Positions 12,739-24,797 are shown, counted from the first letter of the stretch. The stretch is DNA of 64,000 bases from Nomia melanderi (GCF_051020985.1 NC_135008.1:9238001-9302000), one strand, 5' to 3'. Program-made: numbers and translations. The notes: generated from the sequence alone by a model not told the origin.

Positions 12739-12920
12739 GCAACGTTCGGTAAGCGAGAAGGAACTGTAATTTTCCTGTAAGTTTATAGTTACTTCGAACA
12801 GCATTCGGTAAGTGAGAAGGAATTGTAATTTTCCTGTAAGTTTATAGTTACTTTGAACAGCATTCGGTAAGTGAGAAGGAATTGTAATTTTCCTGTAAGT
12901 TTATAGTTACCTTGAACATC
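12739..12920 (+). repeat. Three-copy 59-bp minisatellite
   Basis: TTCGGTAAG begins at 12745, 12804 and 12863, giving an exact 59-bp period. Each unit carries GAGAAGGAAYTGTAATTTTC then CTGTAAGTTTATAGTTAC and a YTTTGAACA or similar tail. Copies 2 and 3 are almost identical, while copy 1 differs at several sites, so the last duplication is recent. Each unit contains CCTGTAAGT, a donor-like string, but on the strand opposite to Fhos. Confidence 0.93.
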
Positions 12921-13037
12921 GATTACACAAGAGCAGCGATTACAGAAAAGTGACACTGAATTTTAACTGCGAGAGAACCAACTATATTCGTGTTCGATGA
13001 ACTGAATTGGAAATTTTTCTTGAGTATTTCATTTTTA

Positions 13038-13279
13038 TTAACCCTTTGCGCTCGGAAGTTTTTCACCAGAAATATTCAACGCTTTCCGAAGAGATATAGA
13101 CACTATTTGAAACGAAGTAATGAGAAAACATACGTAAATTAAGAAACAAAGTTGTTTTATGTAAATGTTTCACATATTGATGCATTATACGAAACTTAAT
13201 ATTATATATAACACTTTGTAATTTTGTTATATCGAATCAAATGCTGACTGAGAGTCACATCTCGAGTGCAAAGGATTAA
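13038..13279 (+). mobile_element. TTAA-flanked MITE, family 1, reference copy
   Basis: This 242-bp copy starts TTAACCCTTTGCGCTCGG and ends CTCGAGTGCAAAGGATTAA. It contains the family landmarks in order: TTTTTCACCAGAAATATTC, GAAGAGATATAGACACTATT, AATTAAGAAACAAAGTTG, CACATATTGATGCATTATAC, TATATCGAATCAAATG and CTGACTGAGAGTCAC. No open frame is present. Confidence 0.85.
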
Positions 13280-13380
13280 ATGGAACAAAATTGAATCGAT
13301 TCTGGATTGATTTAATATCTTATATTTTTGATAATATTCATAATTCTAGAAAACAACAATCATCATTGCTGCTTCTTTTT

Positions 13381-13700
13381 ATTCTTTTCAGCCTCCGTCA
13401 AGATTCTTCTTGACTAACCCCTTCGTTACCTGGAACCCTCCTTCATACCTTCTAATCACCTTTGACTCACTCTTACTGTTTGCCTTGTATCTTTGACCTT
13501 TTGTACGGGTACTGACCCTCATTGAACCCTCTTGCTACACATGAACCGTTCTTAACCAACCTCGACACACCTCCTCCCCTTTCTAGCGTTCTTAACACTT
13601 CTTCATGCGACCCCTCTTCTGTATCTGAACAGTGTTGACACTATTGACACCCCTTGCGTATACCCGTCTCACGTGACCCTCTTGACACCATTCCTTCAAA
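13381..13700 (+). repeat. C/T-rich block with recurring TTGACCCT-like words
   Basis: Words such as TTGACC, GACCCTC, GAACCCTC, TTGACACC and CTTGACACC recur every 10-30 bases through this stretch. By hand count 13381-13560 has 58 C and 21 G. It looks like a decayed short-unit array or a strongly skewed block. The strand skew is opposite to that at 9900-10080. Confidence 0.5.
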
Positions 13701-14356
13701 CATCCTCAAGCTTCTAATCTCACGCATAGATAAAAATTCTAATACAAATTTAATACTGACATAATGTCACATATAAAAAGAAACAAACGTGATGCATTGG
13801 CGTGACGCGACACAAAAAAATTTAGGGAAAACGATCTTTGCTTAGTCAACTTTCAGCGTACAACACACAATAGTAAATCAATTTCTTTCACATATTATGA
13901 ATCTGTCCTTGCAAAAGACCCAGCTCTAAATACAGGATTCCAAATCTATCTACTTTATACCGATATTTCAGTATCACCAAAACTATTTTCAAACCGATCG
14001 GTAATTCGATAAGCACGTATGGCATAATCGACCATTTAAAATCAATTCACCTTCCATCAAATCCCCGCTTACCGAGGGTCTCCTTTGAAATCTGGCAATC
14101 GGAGCCGCAGGGTCAGCAAGGTCACGGGATGAACGCTGCTTTCAAGTTAATTGAGCGTAATAAGTATCAACCGCCGAATACTGCTCGAGAGCATAACATT
14201 TTTCGCTCGTAAAGTTTTATGGTCGTCGTTCGAGGTGCTCCTCGGTGTCCGGGATCACGCGGGATTGCTCGAAACGTCGATCGGGGAGCTTCCACGCGTC
14301 GTTAGGACGTCGCGGAACAAGTTGTAATCAATCTGCAAAATTGTCAGGCTACTCAC

Positions 14357-14462
14357 CCCGTAGTATGTAATTTTGGTAATTTTGGTCGGCCTCGCTGCCA
14401 ACCTTGATGAGGCAGGCGAGCCCGTCATTTTGCACAAACTCGTGCACCAGGTCCTTGTCCTC
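14357..14462 (-). CDS. Fhos: Fhos/FHOD formin, internal exon C (FH3/DID)
   Basis: This is a 106-nt minus-strand exon with acceptor TTGATGTTGCAG and donor GTGAGT. It starts in phase 0 directly after exon B and encodes 35 residues plus one G. The sequence opens EDKDLVHEFVQNDGL, continues ACLIKVGSEADQ, and ends NYQNYILR. The last block precedes A-L-G-Q in FHOD3, and the carried G would supply the first base of that alanine codon. This is the first armadillo-like repeat region of the FH3/diaphanous-inhibitory domain, which contacts the C-terminal autoregulatory tail in family members. The match in order, phase and sequence with exons A and B makes the identity secure. The next exon, expected to begin ALGQIMLYVDG or similar, is not visible in positions 1-14350. 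Confidence 0.97.
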
Positions 14463-14746
14463 CTGCAACATCAAAGTTTATGGTAAACAGCGCGCGGCCA
14501 GATAGACGTGGCGGCGTCTCGTGCCTAATTTATTCCGGGAGGCCGGATCGGTTTACTAATCGACAGATTGTACCGTTTCCCGAATTCATGACAACGTCCG
14601 CGATTTGAAATGCTAAAACACTTCACGGCTCCGTCGGTGCACGCGATCGATGGAAATTATGCCGATCGCCGAGCTGAACACCGACGAATCGGGATCTTTT
14701 AACATTAGTGCGTTAGCTGCTACTAGAATTTGTAAAGTTCTGTATA

Positions 14747-14923
14747 TTAGGTTGGCCAAGAGGTCTTGCTTTTCTCTTTAATGCGACATTGATATTGCAA
14801 TGTACGAATGAATATTATAATATTGAACTAACACATGCATAGTTCAATAAAGAAGAATTTCACCACGATAAAGTAATTTTTCCTCAATTTTCACTTATAC
14901 AAACTTTTTGGCTAACGTACTAA
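14747..14923. mobile_element. mariner-like MITE
   Basis: This 177-bp element is flanked by TA. The left end TTAGGTTGGCCAAGAGGTCT and the right end (reverse-complemented TTAGTACGTTAGCCAAAAAG) match the TTAGGTTGGCCAAAAAGT termini of mariner transposons, apart from a 3-base difference near the tip. No transposase remains. It sits about 285 bp from exon C, inside the intron before it. Confidence 0.72.
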
Positions 14924-15919
14924 TATTACCTGTTCTTTGAAACTATTATTACAAAGGATTTCGTTGAATAAAAAATGTCAGGTCAACGAATAACGTAATT
15001 TAAATTCTATCTCTCACATCTCTGTGAATTATTTTATGAAATATAATTCCGAAGAAAGATTCACGTCCAATCCGCATAACAAAGAACAGTAAAATCCCGA
15101 CAAACATTAGAAAATCACGAATTCAGAGTGACACTAATTATGTGTATTCTAAATTTTCGATAAAGCCAAAATCCTCAACAGATTCTCCGTCTCGTTATAA
15201 TACAAAGCTACATTTAAATGGTATCCGACAGAAATATGAATGCCGAAACATATCCACGGTGCCTAGTTCCAAAAGAGTAACCAAACTCTCGTGTCTCGAA
15301 AAGGTCTCGTTTCCCTAACAATCCAATTATTTCTGATCTCTCTCGTTTCGGGCTCTCACGGATCCCCGACGCCGAAAAAAAAAGAAAGAAAGAAAACAAG
15401 CACCAGGAACGTTTCGAATGGAACGTGTCCCAACGAGGCGCGTTTAGCGGAAACAAGGGAAAAGCCGATTAAGGCAGCGAGATGATCGGTTCTCGACGTT
15501 CCGATGGAAACGGAACGGAGATAGGAAGAACGGGGCCGCCTGATATCCGATCCCGGAGGAGATTTATCTCGACGTCTCCGCCTAAGCCAGGCCGGGGGCC
15601 GGACGAGGTAAATGGAATTAGTTAGGCCGGCGCGGGCGCGAAGTCGCGGACATAATGGAAAATCTACCAAGTTTGATTAAACCGGCTCGCTCCCAGGCGC
15701 ACCGCGGCTGGCGTCTACGCGCTCCCCGTTAAAACCGGAAACGTTGCGCGATATTGCCTGGACTGACTGGACTGCGGCCCGCGAGACCGGAGGTTTATCT
15801 AAATCTTGAAATCTGATTTCATTCTCATCGATTGGATAAATAACATTTCGTGTATTGGTAGTTGTGTATAGCGTAAAACGTGAATGAACTCTTGCAAAAA
15901 AGATTTTAAGAGTTAATGT

Positions 15920-16062
15920 TGGAAAATTGAAAAATTGGAGAAGGTAAGAATTAAAAAATTGAAGAATTGAAGAACTGAAGAATTGAAAACTTGAAAGATT
16001 TAAACACTGAAACATTGAAAGATTGGAAAACTGAAAAATTGAATCATTGGAAAATTTAAAAA
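15920..16062. repeat. Degenerate AATTGAAAA array
   Basis: GAAAATTGAAAAATTGG, AAAAAATTGAAGAATTGAAG and similar words repeat about every 9-10 bases. This is the reverse-complement type of the arrays at 6205 and 44236. Confidence 0.85.
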
Positions 16063-17775
16063 TTAATTTTCTTAGTAATGGAAAAACCTTGAACTTTCAG
16101 GCAAGGAAATTGTTTCGACTTCATAAGATTTAAAAGTATTAATGTTTGGTGTTTGTTAAGCTTGGAATTACTGTATAGAAAAAAACATTGCGACAGACAC
16201 GATCATCGATTGACTATTAATAGGCGTCAGGTAGGCGAAGTGTTAAGCAATAATGCCGAGGAATCGAAGATTGCATCGGAGATGCCTCGATGATAAATCC
16301 CGAACGACCCACGGGAAGAAACTTCGTTCAGGGAAAGACCAAGGCGTTGCCGTTCTCGAAAGAGAACGAGGGACCTGGTTTGTAATTAATTTCGCAGCAA
16401 GTTAGCTTGATAATTGAAACGATAAAGGCTTGTTCGGGAGAACGAATTTCAGGACTGTTTTCATTGGACCTTCAGATCAGAGGAATATGCAAATCGCATA
16501 CATTACATTTATTACTCGAGCATTGCACGTGGACAAATCTTCTGCTAAAGCGAAAACAAAAATTTCAAAATAAAAGCATCAAAATCGTGAAAAGTAAAAT
16601 AAAGAAAAAACAGTAAATAGAAATAATATAATAAAGAATTCTTTAATGGAAAAATGTTCCTGTAGAAGCCAATGCAGAGAATAATTAGAAGAGGAATGTA
16701 AATCGAAGCTTTATCGAGCGTTAAAGTTTAATTAGAACTATCAGGCCTCGCGCTAATTGATAGTTCGAACGGACACAATTCTAACGAACGTAGTATTTAT
16801 TTGAAATTCCTAACCGACGAAACAATTACGACAGATTAAACTCACAGTAGATTATCGAGAATCGCGAACCGGACCCATTCATCACAATTCTAATATAATT
16901 CTGTAATAAACTCATCCATCACTTACAAGAGGCGATAGTTTCCGGTCTAATGGGATTTCTTTCGCTGAGGAGTTTTCAACTTCGAACACCACGGGGAAGG
17001 AATCCTTCTCGGTCGGCTAATTGTGAGATTTAATTGTAGGAGAGAAAAAGAGTTAAGGAAGTCGGGGTTCGAATAAACACGCTCCTCCAGAGTTTACTCT
17101 TCCTTCCGGAAGTAACGGAAGGAAAGTTGAAATGGATTACATCCGTGAATCGAATTCATTCTGCTTTCGGTTGCAAACTTGACACCGATCGATTAAAGGG
17201 TATCGGAACTAGTCACGTAAAGTTCCATTTCTTCTCGCAAGAATTTCGTCTCACGCTAGTAAGAAACTGTCAAACAGTGAATCACAACGGCGATCCAGGT
17301 AAACTTACGCTAAAATCCTATACCCTAAGACAACAATAGGAAAAGGAAATCCTACGGCACTGACGCTTATAATTTTCCACGAAAACCCTCCAATCAATCT
17401 CCCCAATATTTCCCTTGCAACCGACGAAAAACAAAATCCTTCGATAAGCTTGAATTCTCGCGCAAAGACGCACACACGGATTACAGGAGTATCGCGTCTG
17501 TATGTACACGGGCCACGGGTATTCTCAGCTGTTGGGCACAATGCCGGCGAAAATTATTGGAATGCGACGTGCATGCTTCGCGCCGACGAATAACGAATTT
17601 GCGAGACAAAGGGCTGCGGTTATCGGTGTACGGCGGGATAGAAAGGGACGAGGCGAGGAAAAGAGGGAGCCGGCGACCGAGGTAAGAGGAGGACGGCGAA
17701 AATGCACTCGCTCGAACCGCCATGCAAATATTTACTCGTCGAGCGAGTAGCTTCGCGTAAAAATAGCCCCTGTAT

Positions 17776-17895
17776 GCTTCCCCCCCGCCCCTGTCTAATA
17801 TATTTCCCTCTTCTTGCCTCCTTTGCTCTATCCTCCCCCACCCGGCCGTCTTTTCTCTCCATCGTTCCCTTCCTGTTCGCGTCTCGCTCGGTTCA
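17776..17895 (-). promoter_or_regulatory. G-run/purine-rich tract near the exon B donor
   Basis: The plus strand is C/T-rich with CCCCCCCGCCCC and CCTCCCCCACCC. On the Fhos transcript these become several GGGG runs starting about 48 nt after the exon B donor. G runs close to a donor often act as intronic splicing enhancers in animals (general knowledge). Function here is inference. Confidence 0.35.
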
Positions 17896-17942
17896 CCGTT
17901 CCTCTGTCCTCGTCCGGCGCGGCGCGATGATTGTAAACTCAC

Positions 17943-18010
17943 CTGAAAGATCTGCTTGAGGGAGAAGAGAGCCCGTCGCAGCTCGCGGCCCTCGCTGTTC
18001 AGCAATTTTT
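17943..18010 (-). CDS. Fhos: Fhos/FHOD formin, internal exon B (FH3 start)
   Basis: This is a 68-nt minus-strand exon between a CTGTTGCAG acceptor and a GTGAGT donor. Its first two bases (AA) complete the glutamate codon begun in exon A. The remaining 22 codons read KLLNSEGRELRRALFSLKQ then IFQ and end exactly on a codon boundary. The block RRALFSLKQIFQ is nearly invariant in FHOD formins and marks the start of the armadillo-like FH3/DID region that takes part in autoinhibition (family knowledge). The exon is GC-rich at third positions. The intron that follows in transcription is purine- and G-run-rich on the transcript within about 50 nt of the donor. The intron before it is 13.5 kb. I see no frameshift or stop. 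Confidence 0.97.
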
Positions 18011-21000
18011 CTGCAACAGACAAGCAACACACGACCATTTATTATAATAATACCGAACGTATACCCGCGAACCATTGTTCGGCCGACGAGCAGCTGGACA
18101 ACCACCCTGCCGTGGGTTTTCCATTTTTATCGGGGATTTTTTCAAATTTTTTCGTGATTTAATGAAACGATTTGTGGCGGTTTTTGCGCGTCCGTTGCGT
18201 CGATCGTTGCGTTGAGAATGGGCGTGGAGGAATTTAGAGGATGGCTGGGGGGAAAGGTTACGAGAGAAAGATTCTGGATTATCTAAGGAAATCTTACGAA
18301 TGTTCAAAATGATGGAGACAAATGCAGTTTTGCTAAATTTTCAGGAGAATAGAGCGAAATTTTATCCTGACCTTTATTTGAGATTTGATATTGCACAAGC
18401 AATCGCAAACAAATCTTTAAGTAAATAGGCTGTACATTCTTCCGTAGCTACCTTTCGCAACATTCACAAAGGAATTGTCTCAAGGTCTTCTATGCTAACG
18501 GTGCCTAGCGTTCAAAACTGTTGCGGCGAACACGCCGCAAGCCACCCGGAAGTTCGCTCGGCGTAGGAAGATCAAGAACACGTTGCCGAGACACACCGGC
18601 AGCGCTTTTGTTTCCGACGTCAGAGGCTGTCGACGCGGACTCGTTAATTATCAACTTTCCTTTACCCCCGATCAGGTAGTTAGAGAACACGGATGCTAAC
18701 TGCAGGACGTATTTATTTGATGAAACTGACAAAATCAATCCTTCAGAGACGTCGTCCGATTCCCGATTTTCTTCAATTTCACGAAACCTCTCTTTCTCTC
18801 TTGTAAATATTATCATAATACATTGAAAATTAAAACTTCTCGATATTCTTCATATCTAACTTTGACCGTAAAACTACCGAACAGTCAAGTCAACTTTTCA
18901 TAATTTGTCTGTGGAAACTCTAAGAGTTTCAACAATTCTAAATATTCTATTATAATTACAAATCTAAATATTACTAAAACAATTTCTTCAGAAATTTCTC
19001 AGAAAAGCGTCCATTATCTTTTAAACAATTGTAAAAGAAGAATTCAGGAGTTGATTATTTTTTCCCTATTCAGTAGTTCTAGTTTAGAACCCGTATAGAA
19101 GAAAATCTGCATAGAACTTCGAAAAAGTCTTTGCAATTCTTCCAAAGTTCAAACAATCACTCAGAAACTCTCTACAGCTTCCATAAAAAGAGAAATCAAG
19201 AAAAAAAGGACATTCTTCGTCGGGAATATTTCATCCTGCGGTGAAAACTCCGAAGCTATTAATTCCGAATCGATCCAGCTGAAATGACTCGGAATATCGT
19301 ACGAAAAATCCGTGGCTGACGATTCCATATCGGGAATAATAACTCTTGGTGCCATTTTTTGTCGTCCTATCGCAGGGTGTGGAGTGAGTTAAGATCATTC
19401 GCTAGCCCTAATTAGAGGAAAACCGGCAATTAAGTCTGCGATTAATTCTACACGGTGAATTTTCGTTTGCACGCCGTTCCGTTCCTATTATCCGTCGGTT
19501 TCCACTATTCCTTTCATGTCCACCTACACACGGACACACACGCAATCATCATCGATCTTCCTCTATCTCTACACCTCGCCCCTTTTCCCTCTCTGCACAG
19601 TCGTTCTATCATTCTTTTTCAATCGCGGCCCGACTGTATTACTAATAATTGAATTTCGTTTCACCAGCGGCGCACTAAATTCAATTTCCCGTGGCTTGGC
19701 GGTCGCGTCGAGATTTTCCAGGCTGCTGGGAACTCGCGGGGAAGAGACAAAAATGGAGGCGAGATCGTGGCAAACTGCGCAGAGCGTGAGCGAGAGAGGG
19801 TCGAGGAGAAAGAGAGAGAGTGGTTACGCTACTCGACGCTTTCGCGGACGAAAAATCGGAAAACGCATTATCGGAGGAGGGGGTTAGGGTGGAGGTGGTT
19901 GGCAGCCGAAGAAATACAGGCGGGGACCGGCTCGTCGGATAAAGAAACGAAAACCGGAAACCGTCGGAGTCGATTTTACCCGACGCACCGGCGGCGATAC
20001 ATTGATTGCGCCGCGTTTGAATACGCGCTTAATCGAGCGTCGCGCGCCTCCCCGCGTTGATAATTGCTTCCCGCGAACATCAATGGGAATGATTTCACTT
20101 CTGGCGCGTGCACGCACGCCTCACGTTTCTGTAACCGTGAACCGACGCAAGCGGTCGCATTTCTTGGAGATATTCGGCTGCGTTCTCGCCTGTCGGAATA
20201 TAATTTGATAATTGGCGAGGCTGCGATAAATGATTTGGATAACGAATGGAAAAAATCGGAACTTTGTTGGGAAGGATTTATCGTAGAGTTTGATAAATTA
20301 ATAAATAAGTGCATTAGAAGACAGTTGAATTTTTCAGGCGTTAAGAGGTTCGTATATGTTGCAATTTTAATTGATGTTAAGCATAATATGTTGAAATTAA
20401 TTAAAATATACTGCTACAGCCGAAGGAAAGGTAGTGAATAGTGAATCGAATTGATTTGATAAGGGACGAAAGAATGTAAGTGAATACACGGCGAATCGTA
20501 TACGTAGCGATCGCATTAATTAGCGAGTACACGAGTAAATGATGAGCAGGCATTCGAATCGAGAGAATAGCGACAAGAAAGCGTTCAAGCTGCATAATTC
20601 GGTGTTCAATTAACAGAGGGAAAGGACTCTGTACTTAACATAGCAAAAAGGAACAACAGAATAAAGCAGACCACGAGCGTGTCGCGGCCCTCGTATTTTT
20701 CCGAAACCTCGAGGCGACCGATCAATTGAGCTTAATTTCCATACTCGTGACTCGACGTAATTCGCGAATTCACAAGGACGGGTCCGTCTGGTTCAAGGAC
20801 TCCTGCCCGGGGAATTTATCGTTGCCGGCCACCGAAGGCCGCGCGCCGCCATAGATTACGGCGAGCCGCTGCTAACGTGCTAAAAAATAACGGAACGGCC
20901 GGGATCTATCGAGGAAGAGGGAAAAAACGTTCAAGCATTGAAGCGTTAATATTTCGAGCCTCGCCGATAAATGCCTGACATTTGCATATTCAGCGAGAGG

Positions 21001-22140
21001 TTATTCATCCTTCCACGGATTTCCTCGGAAACTCTCTCGGAAACACGGTAGCAACGACGCGATACATTAAACAGGTGTCTATAAAGTTATTTTATGAACA
21101 CTCGGCCACTACACGGAGTAATAAACTTATGAAGTAATAAACTATCGATTTCAGTTACCGCCGATCGTGGCTATAATTAACTTAATATAACAGCTGCTAT
21201 CGGCGACAAGTAGACCGAGGATTTTTATGTACTCGCACTGTTTGGATTCGCGTCGACACGTTACAATTATTGTCGAAGAAACTGAACACCAGTTTCGATC
21301 TTTGTGAGCCATAAATTCCTTCTGTTTACGGTACAGTAACCATTTACAGTAAGATCTTATCATCGAACAAAGTTCTTCTGTTAATAATCTGCAAATGAAT
21401 AATTTAATCACTCAACTAATGAGAGACTGACACGTGGGTTTTTTTTCTTTTAGTATTTATGACTTCAATGCATAATTCAGCGTTTTATGAAAAGATATGT
21501 TAAAAGTTTAAGAGAATCTCGCCTGTAAAGAATTAATAGAAGACAGTCGGACCGTAAACGGTTAAAATGCAAGAAATGCCTAAAAACTCGCAGTGTAATC
21601 CAATCACCGACACTTGAAAACTCAATTTTCCCTAGAGAATCGCTTCTTCGAAAGGAAAATCGTCCTAATTGAAAAGGACTATCGTCTGGTTCATACGACA
21701 CGGTCCGACGAACTACAGCGCACGGCCACGCCCTCGTTGCTGGTTGGGTCACGGTCCGTGAGTCCAATTCGCAGGCCGGTTCGCATGGAAGGGGGCCCGC
21801 GCGCGACCGCATAATCGGCTGGTATCACGCGATCTTTAAATGCATTATGCATGCTGCTCGCTGGAAGAGAGGGAGGGTTCGAGACGAAACGGAGAGACGA
21901 ACGTATGCGAGTACAGGTAATTAGGAATCGCTGTAGGGGCCTTACGCGGCAGACGAAACGGGATGGGAGCCGTGAACGAAGAGGAGACAACGAAGACGAA
22001 GAAAGAAGACAGACACGGAAGCTGAGGGATCGGAGCGAGAGAGGGACGGCGAACGAGAGACGGAGAGGGGAAGGACCCATCTTCTAAGAATAGCGGTCCC
22101 AAGGCCCTCGGGCCCTTGGCCCCACCGTAATCAGTGACCA

Positions 22141-22435
22141 TATAAGCAGAAGCCTCTCTCTTTTCTCTTTCTCACTCTTTCTCTCTCTCTATCTCTCTTC
22201 CTGTCTCCTTTCCCCCCTCTCACTCTATCCTCATCTATTTCTCCTTCTTTTTTCTCCCTCTATCTCTATCCCTATCTGTCTTCATCCCTTTCCTATCTCT
22301 CTCTTTATCACTTTTTCCCTCTTTGTCTTTTTTTTGTCTCTCTATCCTTCTTTCTGTCCCTTTTCCTCTCTTTATCTCTTTCGCTCTTTCTGTCTCTCTC
22401 TATCCCTCTCTCCCTTGGTTCTTTCTTCCTCGCTC
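22141..22435 (+). repeat. Polypyrimidine (CT-rich) tract
   Basis: Nearly 300 bases are almost purely C and T on the plus strand, mostly CTCTCTTT, TCTATCTC and CCCTCTTT variants. A near-palindrome CCAAGGCCCTCGGGCCCTTGG lies just to the left at about 22098-22118. The tract may form triplex or unusual structures. It is low-complexity and non-coding. Confidence 0.9.
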
Positions 22436-22980
22436 GCAACGTTAAGCAAGCTCACCGGCTCGTAACACCGCTGCTCGCGGCCCCGTGGTCCTGGCTCCAC
22501 TCTTTCATTGATGCCCCGCGATGGACAGGCCATTGGGCACGATGTTGCAACACCGAACAGAGGGGAACAGGATGTACAGGATGTTTTCAGAATCATGGCA
22601 CAACTAGGAAGGGAACAGTTCTACGTGGAAACCGAATGAAACACGTAGAAAATCATTTCCCTATATGAGTAACCGTGGAAAGAGGAACAACGGCATACTA
22701 TATTTTGTTCGAAGCAGCGATACAATTTTAATAATTATTAGAGTTTATCGTGGTTTGCGAAGATCGAACGAAGACCACCGTCGAATTTTTTAGAATCAAG
22801 TCGATATTTTTTCTACGGGATTAAGGAACCGACTCCGACGGTGAAGCAGGCAGAAATTCCTACTCGTTCGTAACGCTTAATGAGGAAAATCGAATTTTAA
22901 TTGGACGGTCTGTCACGACAGCGCAGCGCGGTATCAGAGGTACGAAAACGTTCCTTGATAAACGCACCGGCTGGCGGTTT

Positions 22981-23012
22981 CTAACCCTTTCGCTCCCACA
23001 TGCTTGTGGTCA
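22981..23012 (+). mobile_element. Orphan family 1-like terminus
   Basis: CTAACCCTTTCGCTCCCAC resembles the start of the TTAACCCTTTGCRCTC elements, but no partner end is visible nearby. It may be a truncated copy or a chance match. Confidence 0.3.
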
Positions 23013-23090
23013 AAAGTGATCTCTGTGAACGAACTGTATTGCTCATGAACCGATAGACATACGAAACACGTTGTTGATAAATATTTCCAA

Positions 23091-23200
23091 ATACATAATA
23101 ATAATGATAATAATAACAGTAACAATAATGACAGTGGGTAATAATAATAATATGTAATAATAATAATACATAATATATAGTACACAATAATAATAACCGA
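23091..23200. repeat. Imperfect (ATA)n trinucleotide tract
   Basis: ATAATAATAATGATAATAA-type sequence is interrupted by CAGTAACA and ACAGTGGG. It accounts for the Ile/Tyr-rich chance frames on the minus strand. Confidence 0.92.
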
Positions 23201-23244
23201 ATACATTTCTCACGCAAGCAACAATTATTTGAGCACATATATAA

Positions 23245-23436
23245 GGTGTTAATTTTAACTCGAGCACCTAAGTTATTTCCACTATTATTGAAGGTATCAA
23301 AAAGTGACTGAATAGGATACATTGCGTTTTAAGACGTGCATCTGACGGCGATAAGAACATATCCTGTAAGGGTAGTTTTAACGGTTTTTTTGCATATTAT
23401 TGTAAAATGTGTTGCACCAGAGGTGAAATTAACACC
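23245..23436. mobile_element. Small inverted-repeat element (GGTGTTAATTT ends)
   Basis: The left end GGTGTTAATTTTAACTCGAG and the right end, reverse-complemented GGTGTTAATTTCACCTCTGG, share 11 exact terminal bases followed by a looser match. The length is 192 bp with no open frame. No clear target duplication is visible, so the family is unassigned. Confidence 0.45.
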
Positions 23437-24797
23437 CTGCATACACGTTCTTCGGTAAAGAAGGATTTAGTCGCGACGTTCCGTAAATGGCGCACGAAAA
23501 AAAAATCGCATGCGAACGCGCTCGCCACGGCGTCGGAGGCTCGTCACGGCTCGCGTGGCCCGCGAGCATACTCACATAAACGACTGGTTACCGGCAGCGT
23601 GATTACGGCGGCGCGACTTTTTAATTAATCGAATACATTCATGAAGCCCGCTTACGCGTCCAGGGAGCAACTAAGAACGCACGTAACAGCTCTACAGGTT
23701 ATTGCCAAACGATTATCACTGGCGTGATTAGTACCTAGCGCGACGTTATCTCGCTCCTCGATTGAAGATATTCCTTCTCGCGAAGAATCGCGGTGAACTT
23801 TGTTCATAATTTCCAGTCATTCCCCTTTTCTTTCCCATAAGGATTTATTCGTTTTGAAATTCCATCTTCTGAATTGTTTCAAATTTTTAGACTAAAATAT
23901 TGAAATTATTCTTTACGTAATGATCTCTTTCTACATCTGGGTTTGTAGAGTTAATCACTTTGTTAAGGGAATGGCAGTAATTTTGCAAATGATATTGATT
24001 TAAATAATATTTTAAATGCTTTTCTATCCAAATCCGTTATTAAATTGATAATATATAATTTACTCTAAAATAAATATACAATTTACTGCGATGAATATGA
24101 ACGATTCATGAGACTCTTTATAATAGTTGTATAGGTTTAAGTGCATGGAGAAGTAAGAGCTCAAGTTGTGCATCGTCGCGTGGATGAAAGTAAAGGCGAG
24201 CACGCCGCGAAAAATTTCTGCGGGAACGCGAGCCAAGGAAATTCTGTCTGCTCATTGAGTAACGGGATATCGTTGGGAGCAGAGACGAGGTAAATGGGTT
24301 AGAGAGATTCGTCTCGGATGAAGTGAATGAAGTCGAGACAATTGGACGATTGCTAAATGGTATCAGGATAATGCAGAAAAAGAGGAAAGGATACATAGAG
24401 CGGAAAATGACATTGCTCTTGATACAATAGCACTGAAGAATAGAATGTTCTTCGATCATTGTAACGGGTTAAAGAGACACGAAACAGTCCGAATAGCTTT
24501 AACGCATTAAAAAAATCCAAAGCTGCGCGAAATAAAGGAAAATTGCATGGATCATAGCATTTTCTGCTACACGATAAAACAATGTCACTATATTCGAATA
24601 GTTAAAACTATTAAATAGCGTAGAAATATTTTCAATATTAACCAATTAAAATAGTTTACCTGATATTATTTTAGTGCAACATTCGAAAGATTCAATGAAT
24701 ACGAGAATTTTATACACGATTAAAATTAATGTATTACAATGTTTTTATTACTGCAGAAATGAGTTAATATTTATTGAAGAAAATCGTTATTATTCGA

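Larger units (their letters stand above)
1..14356 (-). other. Fhos intron downstream of exon C (partial, over 14.3 kb)
   Basis: The intron begins with the GTGAGT donor at 14356-14351 and continues off the left edge. The next exon (expected to start inside the A of ALGQ) was not seen. Content is AT-rich spacers, CpG-rich blocks at about 60-360, 1000-1400, 5930-6180, 6540-6900, 7330-7800, 9240-9680, 11280-11780 and 12360-12620, and the mobile elements and tandem repeats listed separately. A short imperfect (CAA)n run lies at 904-926. Stretches 2040-3230 and 5090-5880 hold nothing recognisable. Confidence 0.8.
14463..17942 (-). other. Fhos intron between exons B and C (3.5 kb)
   Basis: The intron runs from the GTGAGT after exon B to the TTGATGTTGCAG before exon C. 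It contains a mariner-like MITE (14747-14923), a degenerate AATTGAAAA array (15920-16062), a CpG-rich block at about 15480-15790 and a G-run-rich start on the transcript strand (17776-17895). I see no further exon. The protein sequence joins directly across this intron (IFQ then EDK), so none is expected in the main isoform. Confidence 0.92.

Noticed and set aside
17060..17100. GGGGTTCGAATAA as a tRNA B box
   Set aside because: No A box, acceptor stem or anticodon arm can be formed around it. Similar GGTTCAAAT at 63463 also fails.
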